Source: Clostridiales bacterium (lineage in GTDB: Bacteria > Bacillota > Clostridia > Tissierellales > Sedimentibacteraceae). From it: a stretch of DNA of 5,410 bases. A program made the position numbers and the translations under genes. Below, piece after piece: positions 1 through 5,151 of the stretch. The notes under the pieces are model-generated. The model worked only from the letters and a program-made list of their open reading frames with translations. It was not told the DNA's origin and did no database searches. The stretch lies in the NCBI GenBank assembly GCA_003497505.1, contig DNNV01000331.1, positions 1 through 5,410 on the forward strand, read 5' to 3'. How positions within the stretch are numbered: the first letter of the stretch is position 1; each line of letters opens with the position of its first letter.

Positions 1-2
1 CC

Positions 3-77
3 TATGCAGTGAATCCTTATGGGGATGGAAAAGCAGCACAATATATAAAAGAAGCCATTATAAACAAGATGATATAA
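3..77 (+). CDS. wecB: C-terminal end of a probable UDP-N-acetylglucosamine 2-epimerase (partial)
   Basis: Only the last 24 codons and the TAA stop (75-77) are in the window; the gene begins to the left. The peptide ends YAVNPYGDGKAAQYIKEAI followed by INKMI. The NPYGDGKA stretch followed by a short helix is the usual C-terminus of non-hydrolysing UDP-GlcNAc 2-epimerases, cytoplasmic enzymes that interconvert UDP-GlcNAc and UDP-ManNAc for cell-wall or capsule polysaccharides. The identification rests on this short tail alone, so another glycosyltransferase-B-fold enzyme is possible. It is on the same strand as the fab genes but separated from them by a hairpin and a separate promoter, so it is probably the end of another transcription unit. 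Confidence 0.65.
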   Translation, partial: YAVNPYGDGKAAQYIKEAIINKMI

Positions 78-95
78 TATTATAATAAAACATTT

Positions 96-124
96 GAGCC
101 TGTCATTCGACAGGCTTCGATTTT
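96..124 (+). terminator. Probable intrinsic terminator after wecB
   Basis: An 8-bp perfect stem AGCCTGTC (97-104) / GACAGGCT (109-116) closes a 4-base ATTC loop, with a possible extra G-T pair (96/117). It starts 19 bases after the upstream stop codon. The T-rich tail (117-124) is interrupted by CGA, so termination may be incomplete and some readthrough into the fab operon is possible. Confidence 0.6.
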
Positions 125-148
125 ATGGATTTGGTGCTGAGAAATTTG

Positions 149-184
149 TAACAAAAATATATTGACAAATATTTGTTTTTGTTA
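149..184. repeat. Nested inverted repeats across the fab promoter
   Basis: A perfect 9-bp inverted repeat TAACAAAAA (149-157) / TTTTTGTTA (176-184) encloses the -35 box and spacer. Inside it lies a perfect 12-bp palindrome ACAAATATTTGT (165-176), which overlaps the last bases of the -35 box. The two symmetries have different centres (166.5 and 170.5), so they are not one long hairpin. Both sit where a repressor would block RNA polymerase. Which protein, if any, binds here cannot be told from the sequence, and the AT-rich composition raises the chance of accidental symmetry. Confidence 0.5.
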
Positions 185-190
185 TATACT
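162..190 (+). promoter_or_regulatory. Sigma-A type promoter of the fab operon
   Basis: A consensus -35 box TTGACA (162-167) is followed after exactly 17 bases by TATACT (185-190), a good -10 box. Transcription would start near 197, giving acpP a leader of about 70 bases. It is the best promoter match in the 189-base gap before acpP. The -35 box and spacer overlap a 12-bp palindrome, and the region after the -10 box overlaps an operator-like repeat, so repression at this site is plausible. Confidence 0.8.
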
Positions 191-202
191 TCGATTGTCA
201 AA
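190..202. promoter_or_regulatory. Possible FabT-like operator at the fab transcription start
   Basis: TTCGATTGTCAAA is an imperfect inverted repeat (TTCGA, 3-base gap, TCAAA, one mismatch) that begins on the last base of the -10 box and covers the expected start site. It resembles, from memory, the TTTGA-N3-TCAAA sites of FabT, the MarR-family fatty acid synthesis repressor. The half-site match is imperfect and no fabT-like gene is in the window, so the assignment is tentative. Confidence 0.3.
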
Positions 203-246
203 ATATTAGAGATTGAATAAATACTAAAGTCAAAATAATAGATATT
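197..246 (+). repeat. Imperfect 18-base direct repeat in the acpP leader
   Basis: GTCAAAATATTAGAGATT (197-214) recurs as GTCAAAATAATAGATATT (229-246), matching at 16 of 18 positions. The copies start 32 bases apart, about three helical turns, and lie between the predicted transcription start and the acpP ribosome binding site. A related inverted copy, AATATATTGACA (156-167), overlaps the -35 box; its complement matches the first copy (196-207) at 11 of 12 positions. The arrangement suggests multiple sites for one regulator, but this is inference. Confidence 0.5.
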
Positions 247-255
247 TAAAATAGT

Positions 256-261
256 TGGAGG
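256..261 (+). promoter_or_regulatory. acpP ribosome binding site (decides the start)
   Basis: TGGAGG lies 5 bases before ATG 267. The reading frame is open from an in-frame TTG at 255, but that TTG is part of this ribosome binding site and has no site of its own, so ATG 267 is the start. It removes four residues (MEDD) and gives the normal acyl carrier protein N-terminus. Confidence 0.85.
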
Positions 262-266
262 ATGAC

Positions 267-497
267 ATGATTTTAGAAAAAGTTACTGCAATATTAGTTG
301 AAGAGCTGGATGTTGAGGAGGCAAATGTAAAGTTAGAAAGCAAAATCAAGGATGACCTTGGTGCAGATTCATTGGACTTATTCGAACTTATCAGCAAAAT
401 TGAAGATGAACTTAATGTTACAATTGAAGAAGATGATTACAGCAAACTTGTTACAGTTAAAGACATCGTAGACTACATCGAAAGCAAGCAAAATTAA
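267..497 (+). CDS. acpP: Acyl carrier protein
   Basis: This 76-residue acidic protein carries growing acyl chains as thioesters on a 4'-phosphopantetheine arm in the cytoplasm and delivers them to all the enzymes encoded downstream. The signature GADSLDL (residues 32-38) places the prosthetic group on Ser35, and the helix after it (LDLFELISKIEDEL) is the acidic surface recognised by partner enzymes. Length matches the family norm of about 75-80 residues. The start is ATG 267, fixed by TGGAGG at 256-261. It is the first gene after the operon promoter and is separated from fabK by a strong terminator, which should make its transcript more abundant than the rest. Its place beside fabK and fabD argues for the fatty-acid carrier rather than a polyketide or D-alanyl carrier. 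The 4'-phosphopantetheinyl transferase that would activate it is not in this window. Confidence 0.96.
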   Translation: MILEKVTAILVEELDVEEANVKLESKIKDDLGADSLDLFELISKIEDELNVTIEEDDYSKLVTVKDIVDYIESKQN

Positions 498-509
498 TTA
501 AAAAGACGA

Positions 510-533
510 AAAAAACGCCGGCAGGCGTTTTTT
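510..533 (+). terminator. Intrinsic terminator between acpP and fabK (attenuator-like)
   Basis: A perfect 10-bp stem AAAAAACGCC (510-519) / GGCGTTTTTT (524-533) closes the 4-base loop GGCA. The GC core is CGCC/GGCG, and the downstream arm supplies a run of six T. It begins 12 bases after the acpP stop codon. No clear promoter is visible between it and fabK (534-567), so the downstream genes probably depend on readthrough, giving high acpP and lower enzyme expression. The A/T symmetry means it could also act on antisense transcripts. Confidence 0.85.
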
Positions 534-567
534 AGTAAAGGTAAGAAATACATATGAAGGAGACTAT

Positions 568-1527
568 ATGATAAATACAAATATATGCAGCCTTTTGAAC
601 ATCAAATATCCAATACTTCAGGGCGGCATGGCTCAGATATCTGATGCGGTGTTAGCGGCGGCAGTTTCAGAAGCCGGAGGCCTGGGAGTAATAGCGGCCG
701 GGAATAATACAGCTGAAGAGCTGAAGAAAGAAATTAAAAGAGTAAAGGAGCTCACAAACAAAGCCTTCGGTGTGAATGTAATGCTTTTAAGCCCTCATGC
801 GGAAGAAGTGGCAAATTTACTGGTTGAAGAAAATGTGCCTGTTATTATAACGGGAGCAGGCAATCCGGGAAAATATATGAAGCTTTGGAAGGATGCAGGC
901 TCAAAGATTATACCTGTTGTACCTTCGGTTGCATTTGCAAAGCATTTAGAAAAGGCAGGGGCGGATGCAGTCATATGTGAGGGAACGGAAGCGGGAGGAC
1001 ATGTAGGTGAAATCACTACAATGTGCCTCACGCCGCAGATAGTTGATTCTGTTAAAATCCCCGTTATTGCTGCGGGAGGTATAGGAGATGGCAGAGGAAT
1101 TGCTGCAGCCATAAGCCTTGGTGCGCAAGGAGTACAGGTGGGTACAAGATTTTTACTCGCTGAAGAATGCGGTGTTCATCAAAACTACAAAGATAAAGTG
1201 AAAAAAGCAAGTGATACGGATACAGCGGTAACGGGCAGAAAGACCGGGCATCCGGTACGAGTTTTAAAAAATAAGCTTGTTACCCAATTTAAGGAGCTGG
1301 AAAAGTCTAACGGAACAGTTGAAGAAATGGAGCAACTGGGCAGGGGAAGATTATACAAGGCGGCGATTGAGGGGGATGTGGACTACGGTTCTGTGATGTC
1401 GGGTCAAATTGCCGGTTTAGTGAACAAGGAACAGAGTTGTGAAGAAATAATTATTGAAATATTTGAGGAAGCGGAAAAAATTATAAGAAATTTAAGTTCA
1501 TTTGTATCAGGAGGCAATAATGAATAA
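568..1527 (+). CDS. fabK: FMN-dependent enoyl-ACP reductase II
   Basis: This 319-residue protein catalyses the last step of each elongation round, reducing trans-2-enoyl-ACP to acyl-ACP with NAD(P)H through bound FMN. It is a TIM-barrel protein of the nitronate monooxygenase/FabK family, unrelated to FabI. Visible motifs are the N-terminal flavin-binding QGGMAQIS (18-25), EGTEAGGHVGE (138-148) with the catalytic histidine at residue 145 (His144 in the Streptococcus pneumoniae enzyme), AAGGIGDGRG (168-177), and GAQGVQVGTRFL (185-196), which binds the FMN phosphate. Length fits FabK (about 315-325). ATG 568 follows AAGGAG (557-562) by 5 bases. The stop codon overlaps the fabD start. A nitronate monooxygenase would have similar motifs, but the EAGGH motif and the position between acpP and fabD favour FabK. 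FabK enzymes are generally insensitive to triclosan. No other enoyl reductase is present in the window. Confidence 0.95.
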   Translation: MINTNICSLLNIKYPILQGGMAQISDAVLAAAVSEAGGLGVIAAGNNTAEELKKEIKRVKELTNKAFGVNVMLLSPHAEEVANLLVEENVPVIITGAGNPGKYMKLWKDAGSKIIPVVPSVAFAKHLEKAGADAVICEGTEAGGHVGEITTMCLTPQIVDSVKIPVIAAGGIGDGRGIAAAISLGAQGVQVGTRFLLAEECGVHQNYKDKVKKASDTDTAVTGRKTGHPVRVLKNKLVTQFKELEKSNGTVEEMEQLGRGRLYKAAIEGDVDYGSVMSGQIAGLVNKEQSCEEIIIEIFEEAEKIIRNLSSFVSGGNNE

Positions 1528-2470
1528 GACAGCATTTGTTTTTCCCGGACAAGGAGCTCAATACGCAGGTATGGGGAAAGACTTTTATGAAAACTTCAGA
1601 GAGAGCAGAGAAATATTTGACAGAGCGAACAAGGTATTGGGATTTGATATAAAAAAGTTATGCTTTGAAGGACCGGATGAGGAGCTGAACATAACTAAAA
1701 TAACTCAGCCCGCACTTCTCACAGTGTGCATGGCCATTTATGAGGTTCTGAAGAAGAATTTTAACGGTGATATGGCGGCAATGGGGGGGTTGAGCTTGGG
1801 AGAATACTCAGCTCTTACAGCTGCCGGAGCAATGGATTTTGAAACGGCAGTGAAGTTAGTGTATAACAGAGGCACCTACATGCAGAATGCAGTTCCTGTA
1901 GGCGAAGGAGGAATGCTTGCATTGCTGGGATGTACAGATGAGGATGCCATAAATTTCTGCAATGCAGTTACAGAAAGATATGGGTTGTTTGAGCCTGCGA
2001 ATTTCAACTGTCCGGGACAAATAGTGGCAGGAGGAAAGAGCGCGGCAATTGAGGGAGCATTGGAAATAGCAGCTGAATTTAATATAAAAAGAGCTGTTAA
2101 GCTTCAGGTCAGCGCACCGTTCCACACATCCATGCTTATGCCGGCAGGAGAAATGCTCAAAAAAGACCTGAATAATATAGAATTTAAAAAGCCGTATTGC
2201 AATGTTATATCAAATGTTGATGCAAATTACTATTCTGATTCTTCAGAAATTGCAGTCAAGCTTGAGCAACAGGTTTATAACCCTGTAAGATGGGAAGCTT
2301 GTGTAAGAAGCATGATTGCCGATGGAGTAACTACATTTGTAGAAATAGGACCGGGAAGAACCTTATCGGGATTTTTAAAGAAAATTGATAAAAATATAAA
2401 TTCAGTAAACATAGACAGTATTTCAGCATTGGAGTCTTATTTACAGACATCGTATGCAAAGGCTGTATAA
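1520..2470 (+). CDS. fabD: Malonyl-CoA:ACP transacylase
   Basis: This 316-residue enzyme transfers malonyl from coenzyme A to AcpP, supplying the extender for FabF. It shows the acyltransferase fold in order: FPGQGAQYAGMG (8-19), LSLGEYSAL (91-99) with nucleophile Ser92, YNRG (115-118) with the malonyl-binding Arg117, NFNCPGQIVAGG (161-172), APFHT (199-203) with catalytic His202, and QVYNPVRW (251-258). The residue before the nucleophile is Leu where many homologues have His (GHSLGE); I believe GLSLGE also occurs in clostridial FabD. The start is ATG 1520, 5 bases after AGGAGG (1509-1514); an upstream in-frame TTG at 1502 lacks a ribosome binding site. It overlaps the end of fabK by 8 bases, implying translational coupling. 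A run of seven G (1783-1789) lies just before the nucleophile codon. Confidence 0.96.
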   Translation: MNKTAFVFPGQGAQYAGMGKDFYENFRESREIFDRANKVLGFDIKKLCFEGPDEELNITKITQPALLTVCMAIYEVLKKNFNGDMAAMGGLSLGEYSALTAAGAMDFETAVKLVYNRGTYMQNAVPVGEGGMLALLGCTDEDAINFCNAVTERYGLFEPANFNCPGQIVAGGKSAAIEGALEIAAEFNIKRAVKLQVSAPFHTSMLMPAGEMLKKDLNNIEFKKPYCNVISNVDANYYSDSSEIAVKLEQQVYNPVRWEACVRSMIADGVTTFVEIGPGRTLSGFLKKIDKNINSVNIDSISALESYLQTSYAKAV

Positions 2471-2514
2471 TAGCGTATTTAAAAATTTATTGGCTGTTGC
2501 CGGAAAGGGGAATT

Positions 2515-3246
2515 ATGAAGACTGCAATAATAACGGGGGCTTCAAAGGGTATCGGAGCTGCCATAGCTTCAAGGCTGAACGAGCTTGGCTATAGTCTGGT
2601 TTTGAATTACAGGAGTAATACTGCTTCAATGGATGAGCTGATAAACAGCTTTGTTAATAAGGAAACCGAGAATGTAATTGTACAATGTGACATATCAAGC
2701 TACGAGGATGCGAAGAAGCTCGTGGATACAGCTTATGAGAGGTTCGGAAGTGTTAATGTGCTCATTAACAATGCGGGAATAACAAAGGATAACCTACTTC
2801 CGCTCATGAGCGAGGAAGAGTTTGATACAGTCATAGAAACAAATTTAAAAGGAACATTCAATTGCTGCAAGCACATATCGAAAAAAATGATTAAGCAAAA
2901 GTACGGAAGAATAATAAATATTTCTTCTGTTGTTGGACTTGCGGGAAATGCCGGACAAATTAACTATTCTGCTTCTAAAGCAGGAGTGATAGGGATGACA
3001 AAGTCCATGGCGAGGGAGCTAGGGAAGAAGAATATACTTGTAAATGCAATCGCGCCGGGATTTATACAAACTGAAATGACAGACAAAATTCCAGATGATG
3101 TAAAGGCCGAGATGATAAAAAATATTCCTTTACAGAGACTGGGACAGCCGTCAGACATCGCTGATTCGGTAGAGTTTTTAATTTCGGATATGGCATCATA
3201 TATAACAGGCCAGGTATTGTCGGTAAACGGCGGATACTACATGTAA
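2515..3246 (+). CDS. fabG: 3-oxoacyl-ACP reductase
   Basis: This 243-residue short-chain dehydrogenase reduces beta-ketoacyl-ACP to (R)-3-hydroxyacyl-ACP with NADPH, the first reduction after condensation. The Rossmann dinucleotide motif TGASKGIG is at 7-14, NNAG at 85-88, and the catalytic residues are Asn110, Ser138, Tyr151 and Lys155 (YSASK 151-155), with the same numbering as E. coli FabG. PGFIQTEMT (181-189) and the C-terminal SVNGGYYM (236-243) are also typical, and length matches. The start is ATG 2515, 4 bases after AAAGGGG (2504-2510), a somewhat imperfect ribosome binding site; the in-frame TTG at 2497 has none. The 44 bases separating it from fabD are the largest gap from fabK to fabZ and contain no terminator or clear promoter. 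Short-chain dehydrogenases are diverse, but operon position and motifs make FabG the clear choice. Confidence 0.95.
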   Translation: MKTAIITGASKGIGAAIASRLNELGYSLVLNYRSNTASMDELINSFVNKETENVIVQCDISSYEDAKKLVDTAYERFGSVNVLINNAGITKDNLLPLMSEEEFDTVIETNLKGTFNCCKHISKKMIKQKYGRIINISSVVGLAGNAGQINYSASKAGVIGMTKSMARELGKKNILVNAIAPGFIQTEMTDKIPDDVKAEMIKNIPLQRLGQPSDIADSVEFLISDMASYITGQVLSVNGGYYM

Positions 3247-3258
3247 ACAGGAGGATTT

Positions 3259-4494
3259 ATGAAAAGAAGAGTTGTAATCACCGGAATAGGTGTTGTGAGT
3301 CCCATAGGCACAGGTGCTGAGTTTTGGGAAAATATAAAAAAAGGAAAATGCGGCATAAGCCAGATAGAATCATTTGATACAACTGAATTCAATGTTAAGC
3401 TGGCGGCAGAAATAAAGGACTTTGATCCTACAGACTACATTGAAAAAAAGGAAGCGAAGAGGATGGACAGATACAGCCACTTTGCTCTTGCTGCTGCCGA
3501 TATTGCGGTTAAGGACTCAGGTCTTGATACTGAAAAGGTAGACAGTCACAGATTTGGCTGTGTAGTAGGAAGTGCTGTGGGAGGAATACACACAATCGAA
3601 GCAGAGCATGAAAAACTTCTCACCAAGGGACCTAGTAAGGTATCAACATTTTTTATCCCAATGATGCTCTCAAATATGGCATCTGGCTTAATAGCAATCA
3701 AGTATCAGGCAAAGGCAATTAACTATTCAACAGTTACAGCATGTGCCACAGGTGCAAATGCTATAGGTGAATCATATAAGAGAATTCAAGACGGAATATG
3801 CGATGTAATGCTGGCGGGCGGTTCTGAGGCTGCCATAACACCTTCCTCAATTGCGGGCTTTGCGGCATTGACAACATTATCAACAACTACAGATGTAAAC
3901 AGAGCGTCAATACCTTTTGACCAGGAAAGACACGGATTTGTAATGGGAGAAGGAGCAGGGGTAATGGTTCTCGAGGATTACAGCCATGCCGTAAGCAGGG
4001 GGGCAAAAATATATGCAGAAATTGTTGGCTATGGAGCAACCTGTGATGCATTCCACATGACTTCACCTGATGAGAGCTCTGAAGGACAGTCTAATTCTAT
4101 GCTTAGTGCCATTGAGGATGCAGGAATCAATCCGAAGGACATAGGATATATAAATGCTCACGGCACAAGCACCAAGTACAACGATAAATTTGAAACACAG
4201 GCAATAAAAAATATATTTAAGGAATATGCTTTAGATGTGCCCATAAGCTCCACAAAATCCATGACAGGTCACTTGTTGGGAGCAGCAGGAGCAGTTGAGG
4301 CAATAGTGTGCGCTAAGTCTCTTCAGGACTCATTTATACCGGCAACAATCAATCATAAGGTTACAGATCCTGAGCTGGGGCTAAATTTTGTTCCAAATGT
4401 GGGTATTGAGAAAGAATATGATTATGCATTGTCGAATGCTTTTGGATTTGGCGGACATAATGCCACGCTTATTTTAAAAAAAATAAGGTACTGA
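3259..4494 (+). CDS. fabF: 3-oxoacyl-ACP synthase II (KAS II)
   Basis: This 411-residue condensing enzyme joins malonyl-ACP to an acyl chain with loss of carbon dioxide, extending it by two carbons. The thiolase-fold active site is complete: nucleophile Cys162 in VTACATGANAIG (159-170), His301 in NAHGTST (299-305), Lys333 in SSTKS (330-334) and His338 in GHLLGAAGA (337-345), with the C-terminal glycine-rich FGFGGHN (395-401). The Cys-His-His triad identifies KAS I/II, not the Cys-His-Asn FabH type. The residue after HGTST is Lys306, where proline is common in the family. Length is the usual 410-415. ATG 3259 follows CAGGAGG (3248-3254) by 4 bases, and the gene starts 12 bases after the fabG stop. 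With no fabH in the window, this is the only condensing enzyme encoded here. Confidence 0.97.
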   Translation: MKRRVVITGIGVVSPIGTGAEFWENIKKGKCGISQIESFDTTEFNVKLAAEIKDFDPTDYIEKKEAKRMDRYSHFALAAADIAVKDSGLDTEKVDSHRFGCVVGSAVGGIHTIEAEHEKLLTKGPSKVSTFFIPMMLSNMASGLIAIKYQAKAINYSTVTACATGANAIGESYKRIQDGICDVMLAGGSEAAITPSSIAGFAALTTLSTTTDVNRASIPFDQERHGFVMGEGAGVMVLEDYSHAVSRGAKIYAEIVGYGATCDAFHMTSPDESSEGQSNSMLSAIEDAGINPKDIGYINAHGTSTKYNDKFETQAIKNIFKEYALDVPISSTKSMTGHLLGAAGAVEAIVCAKSLQDSFIPATINHKVTDPELGLNFVPNVGIEKEYDYALSNAFGFGGHNATLILKKIRY

Positions 4495-4495
4495 T

Positions 4496-4921
4496 ATGAT
4501 TTTGAATTCAAGCGATATACAAAAAATAATACCTCACAGATATCCCATGCTGCTGATTGACAAGGTAGTTGAGCTTAAAGAAGGTGAGCTGGCTGTTGGC
4601 ATAAAAAATGTGACTATTAATGAGCAGTTTTTTCAGGGACATTTTCCGGGCAATCCTGTCATGCCGGGTGTTTTGATTATAGAGGCACTGGCTCAGACGG
4701 GAGCAGTGGCAATATTATCTCTGGAAAAATTCAAAAATAAAACTGTATATTTCGGAGGAATTAAAACAGCCAAGTTTAAAAGGAAAGTATGCCCGGGTGA
4801 TACGCTAAAACTTGTTACTGAAATATCAAAGCTTAAAGGAAGTTTTGGAATAGGCAGCGCCACAGCATATGTGGGTGAAGAGGTGGCGGCAGAGGCAGAA
4901 TTGATATTTGCCGTGGAATAA
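4496..4921 (+). CDS. fabZ: 3-hydroxyacyl-ACP dehydratase
   Basis: This 141-residue hot-dog-fold enzyme removes water from (R)-3-hydroxyacyl-ACP to give the trans-2-enoyl-ACP used by FabK. It has IIPHRYPMLLID (11-22), the catalytic histidine at 49 in GHFPGNPVMPG (48-58) and the catalytic glutamate at 63 in LIIEALAQTG (60-69). Length matches FabZ (140-150) and is shorter than FabA (about 170). Some Firmicute FabZ-like proteins (FabN) also isomerise the double bond to make unsaturated fatty acids; that cannot be decided by eye, although the single copy here leans to FabZ. It begins one base after the fabF stop. Its only ribosome binding site is a weak AAGG (4485-4488) inside fabF, so translation probably depends on ribosomes finishing fabF. 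It is the last gene of the operon. Confidence 0.95.
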   Translation: MILNSSDIQKIIPHRYPMLLIDKVVELKEGELAVGIKNVTINEQFFQGHFPGNPVMPGVLIIEALAQTGAVAILSLEKFKNKTVYFGGIKTAKFKRKVCPGDTLKLVTEISKLKGSFGIGSATAYVGEEVAAEAELIFAVE

Positions 4922-4936
4922 ATGAACAAGTGGAGC

Positions 4937-4970
4937 AAAATGCCGTAGTATATAACCGCGGCATTTTTTT
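4937..4970 (+). terminator. Intrinsic terminator of the fab operon
   Basis: A 9-bp stem AAAATGCCG (4937-4945) / CGGCATTTT (4959-4967) closes a 13-base loop and ends in a run of seven T (4964-4970). It starts 16 bases after the fabZ stop. The loop is longer than usual but the stem is perfect and the T-run clean. It marks the end of the operon and separates it from the regulator gene downstream. Confidence 0.85.
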
Positions 4971-4990
4971 AACGGTAATTTATTTAATTA

Positions 4991-5019
4991 TTGTAAGATT
5001 AAAGCAGGTGTGATAAAAT
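4991..5019 (+). promoter_or_regulatory. Candidate upstream promoter for the hxlR-type gene
   Basis: TTGTAA (4991-4996) and TAAAAT (5014-5019) are separated by 17 bases, and TGA just before the -10 box makes an extended -10 (TG at 5011-5012). It would start a transcript near 5026, giving a leader of about 125 bases. It competes with the candidate at 5037-5065; either or both may be used. Confidence 0.4.
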
Positions 5020-5036
5020 ATTAACAAAATTTATTC

Positions 5037-5065
5037 TTTATATATTTGATGATGTGTGATATAAT
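5037..5065 (+). promoter_or_regulatory. Candidate proximal promoter for the hxlR-type gene
   Basis: A perfect -10 box TATAAT (5060-5065) has an extended -10 TGA immediately upstream (5057-5059). The -35 box is weak (TTTATA, 5037-5042) at the usual 17-base spacing. The predicted start, near 5072, falls in the CATGTACATG palindrome. This is the stronger of the two candidates on -10 quality. Confidence 0.6.
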
Positions 5066-5070
5066 AAAAA

Positions 5071-5092
5071 CATGTACATGCTTTTTAAGCAT
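5071..5092. repeat. Palindrome and short inverted repeat at the hxlR-type start site
   Basis: CATGTACATG (5071-5080) is a perfect 10-bp palindrome directly after the proximal -10 box. It overlaps a second symmetry, ATGCTT (5078-5083) / AAGCAT (5087-5092), with a 3-base spacer. Their position at the expected transcription start suits an operator, but no binding protein can be assigned. Confidence 0.4.
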
Positions 5093-5109
5093 ATAGATGC
5101 CAAAATGAA

Positions 5110-5134
5110 ACATAGTATCAAAAAGATACTATGT
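5110..5134. repeat. Perfect 10-bp inverted repeat before the hxlR-type gene
   Basis: ACATAGTATC (5110-5119) and GATACTATGT (5125-5134) are exact complements around the spacer AAAAA. The repeat ends 17 bases before the start codon and just before the ribosome binding site. No T-run follows on the + strand, so it is not a terminator for that strand. It is either a two-fold-symmetric operator, as expected for autoregulation by a dimeric HxlR protein, or a hairpin in the mRNA leader. TAGTATC/GATACTA recalls the TACT-N7-AGTA type sites reported for DUF24 regulators such as YodB, though this is from memory and inexact. Confidence 0.6.
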
Positions 5135-5139
5135 AATAG

Positions 5140-5148
5140 TGAGGTGAT
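5140..5148 (+). promoter_or_regulatory. Ribosome binding site of the hxlR-type gene
   Basis: TGAGGTGAT is a long match to the 16S rRNA anti-Shine-Dalgarno sequence. GAGG ends 7 bases before ATG 5152, which fixes that start over the later in-frame ATGs at 5170 and 5188. Confidence 0.8.
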
Positions 5149-5151
5149 ATA

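Noticed and set aside
78..266. Riboswitch or T-box leader before acpP
   Set aside because: The leader after the predicted start is only about 70 bases and AT-rich, with no recognisable conserved core and no terminator/antiterminator pair.
528..550. Possible FapR operator (TTAGTA-like) after the acpP terminator
   Set aside because: Only the left half resembles the FapR site; there is no matching inverted half and no promoter next to it.
795..1128. Two minus-strand open frames inside fabK (795-1112 and 946-1128)
   Set aside because: They lie wholly opposite a clear, conserved fabK, show no recognisable motifs, and look like composition shadows.
1856..2125. Minus-strand open frame inside fabD
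   Set aside because: It is antisense to catalytic regions of FabD and its translation shows no family features.
255..2514. Upstream in-frame TTG starts for acpP (255), fabD (1502) and fabG (2497)
   Set aside because: Each lies at or before the ribosome binding site of a later ATG (267, 1520, 2515) that gives the normal family N-terminus.
2964..3158. Minus-strand open frame inside fabG
   Set aside because: It is antisense to the FabG active-site region, short, and without a recognisable domain.
267..4921. A specialised polyketide or other secondary-metabolite cluster
   Set aside because: Every enzyme is an ordinary single-domain primary fatty acid synthesis protein with intact residues, and there are no chain-length factor, ketosynthase-pair, tailoring or transport genes.
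4693..4938. Minus-strand open frame over fabZ
   Set aside because: It is mostly opposite fabZ, low-complexity and serine/alanine rich, with no visible promoter.
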